A DNA stretch of 7,507 nucleotides from Lentisphaeria bacterium (lineage in GTDB: Bacteria > Verrucomicrobiota > Lentisphaeria > JABSQK01 > UBA12247). The notes below the pieces were generated by a model. It saw nothing but the letters and a program-made list of their open reading frames with translations. It searched no databases and had not been told where the DNA came from. The position numbers and the translations under genes are program-made. The stretch is from assembly GCA_003477185.1 (NCBI GenBank), contig DMTJ01000334.1, forward strand, positions 1 to 7,507, given 5' to 3'. Of the stretch, positions 6,393-7,507 are shown piece by piece (position 1 is the stretch's first letter; each line of letters begins with the position of its first letter).

Positions 6393-7507
6393 ATACGCAA
6401 GTTAAGCTCCTACTTCTGGCGGTCTTGGTGGCTTGCCCGCTGTTTGGCGGGCTGCCCCATGCGGGCGACGACTTCGTGGTAGTCGATGAAGATTCCTCCG
6501 TCACCTTCAATCCACTGGGCAATGACTTCGATCTGGATGTGAGCACTCAAGATCCTTCGACTACTGTTTCGGAAGATGGCAGCCCGGCTGAGAGACTGAC
6601 GATTACGAATTATCGTTCGCCACAGAACGGCTATGTCACCCGGACCGCCGAGATGCTTACCTATACGCCGATCGCAGATTTCAACGGGACGGATTTCTTC
6701 TACTACACGATTACCGACGGCAGCGGGCATTTTGACGTGGGCAAGGTCACGGTGATCGTGCAGTCGCAAGGAGATGACGTGATCGCGATCAATGACAACG
6801 CGCAGTTGGCGGAGGACGCAACGGCCGTCATTGATGTACTGGCCAATGACAATAATCCGGACGATGACGATCTGATCGTCGCGGGCTTTACGCAGCCGTC
6901 TGCCGGGACCGTAGAGCTGTTGAACGATCAGACCATGCGCTATACACCCGGTTTGGATTTCAACGGGCAGGATTCGTTCAGCTACGTGGTCCAGGATCCG
7001 GACGGAAACACGGACACGGGGACCGTGCTGCTGGTGGTCTCGGCCGTGAATGACGCACCGCGCACCAGCGGGATTGCGAACATCGCAGCAAAGTCGAACG
7101 ATCCAAACTTTACGATTGATCTGACTGACGTGTTTTCCGATCCTGAGGACGGTCTCCCGAGCGTGGAACTGGTCGGCATCTCGAGCACTTCGGTGTTTGA
7201 CAGTGTGCTGGTAAATGGTGAAGAGGCGTTGCCCGTGGGCGGCGGGCGAGTCCAAGACGGATCCGACAGCAATCCTGGCGCTTGGCCGTTTATGGCGGCG
7301 TTGGTGCAGGCAGATGCAACAATTGCTGCCGATGGCTTGTTCTGTGGTGGCGTCTTGATTCACCCGGAATGGGTATTGACGGCGGCCCACTGTCTGCCAG
7401 ATACCAGCGCTGAAGACGTGCATGTGGTGCTGGGGCGCCACGACCTGCGTACCGCGGGCGGCGAACGAATTCAATCCGCCGAGCTGCTCGTGCATCCTGG
7501 GTATAAG
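6389..7507 (+). CDS. Exported cadherin-like multidomain protein with S1 trypsin-like protease domain (3' end beyond the window)
   Basis: An open frame of 373 codons runs from GTG 6389 to the window end without a stop. The N-terminus ([16 protein letters not shown]...PHA) is an export signal. Cleavage could follow Ala26 (signal peptidase I), or Cys16 of LVAC could be lipidated; I cannot decide. Two cadherin/Ig-like (Big_9/tandem-95-type) domains follow, about 27-130 and 134-220, each with the motif YTP-x3-DFNG-x-D-x-F. A third starts at about 221 ([19 protein letters not shown]) but appears cut short near 285. An S1 domain then begins: GGGR287[14 protein letters not shown] corresponds to chymotrypsin positions 15-29 (Gly25, Trp27 and Pro28 align), then [18 protein letters not shown] with Cys319/Cys335 (the C42-C58 disulfide) and catalytic His334. 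Asp102 and Ser195 would lie beyond the window. It is the last visible gene of the secretion operon and probably a secreted or surface protease. Confidence 0.9.
   Translation, partial: MNTQVKLLLLAVLVACPLFGGLPHAGDDFVVVDEDSSVTFNPLGNDFDLDVSTQDPSTTVSEDGSPAERLTITNYRSPQNGYVTRTAEMLTYTPIADFNGTDFFYYTITDGSGHFDVGKVTVIVQSQGDDVIAINDNAQLAEDATAVIDVLANDNNPDDDDLIVAGFTQPSAGTVELLNDQTMRYTPGLDFNGQDSFSYVVQDPDGNTDTGTVLLVVSAVNDAPRTSGIANIAAKSNDPNFTIDLTDVFSDPEDGLPSVELVGISSTSVFDSVLVNGEEALPVGGGRVQDGSDSNPGAWPFMAALVQADATIAADGLFCGGVLIHPEWVLTAAHCLPDTSAEDVHVVLGRHDLRTAGGERIQSAELLVHPGYK
6470..6778 (+). repeat. First cadherin/Ig-like domain of the protease protein
   Basis: Roughly residues 28-130. It begins at [13 protein letters not shown] and carries [19 protein letters not shown] from residue 92. 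The 12-base string GATTTCAACGGG at 6677-6688 recurs exactly in the second domain. Boundaries are approximate. Confidence 0.6.
6788..7048 (+). repeat. Second cadherin/Ig-like domain of the protease protein
   Basis: Roughly residues 134-220. It contains [19 protein letters not shown], an Asp-rich stretch that may bind calcium, and [19 protein letters not shown] from residue 185, which is 93 residues after the equivalent motif of the first domain. GATTTCAACGGG recurs at 6956-6967. Confidence 0.65.

Noticed and set aside
6410..7495. Long minus-strand open frame of 361 codons
   Set aside because: It is antisense to the cadherin/trypsin gene, which has clear domain motifs in the plus frame; the translation (rich in His, Arg, Ile) resembles no family.

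Overview
The window looks like part of a bacterial chromosome from the PVC group, most likely Planctomycetota (inference, moderate confidence). The clues are a pseudopilin of the [10 protein letters not shown] / LVCPQDP type that is abundant in Planctomycetota, Verrucomicrobiota and Lentisphaerota, an FGE-type sulfatase-modifying-factor domain protein, cadherin-like tandem domains in a secreted protein, few strong Shine-Dalgarno sites and a moderately GC-rich sequence. No RNA gene, insertion sequence, CRISPR array, integrase or phage gene is visible.

Left block, minus strand (2238 down to 1): three genes chained by 4-base stop/start overlaps. They are an FGE-fold (SUMF1-like) domain protein, a membrane-anchored DUF2726 protein ending in a topoisomerase-type zinc ribbon, and alanine racemase (alr), whose C-terminus is cut off by the window edge. 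A 316-base gap with no gene (2239-2554) separates this block from a YceH/DUF480 family protein (3223-2555, minus). The gap contains one sigma-70-like promoter candidate pointing right.

Right block, plus strand (3328 to the window end): four tightly packed genes, transcribed divergently from yceH across about 100 bases. They are a small exported coiled-coil protein of unknown function, a type II secretion/type IV pilus-like pseudopilin, a lipoprotein secretin (outer-membrane pore, 628 aa), and an exported protein with cadherin/Ig-like domains running into a chymotrypsin-fold (S1) serine protease domain with the catalytic His in a TAAHC motif. This last gene is open at the window end. The gaps are 9 nt, then 1-nt and 4-nt overlaps, so the four are very likely one operon.

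The most interesting reading is that the right block is a compact secretion operon: a pseudopilin and a secretin next to a large exported protease zymogen that could be its substrate, plus a small periplasmic coiled-coil partner. No secretion ATPase or inner-membrane platform gene lies in the window. The block would have to borrow these from elsewhere in the genome or have them downstream. The left block mixes housekeeping (alr) with two poorly characterised proteins whose expected catalytic residues appear to be lost.
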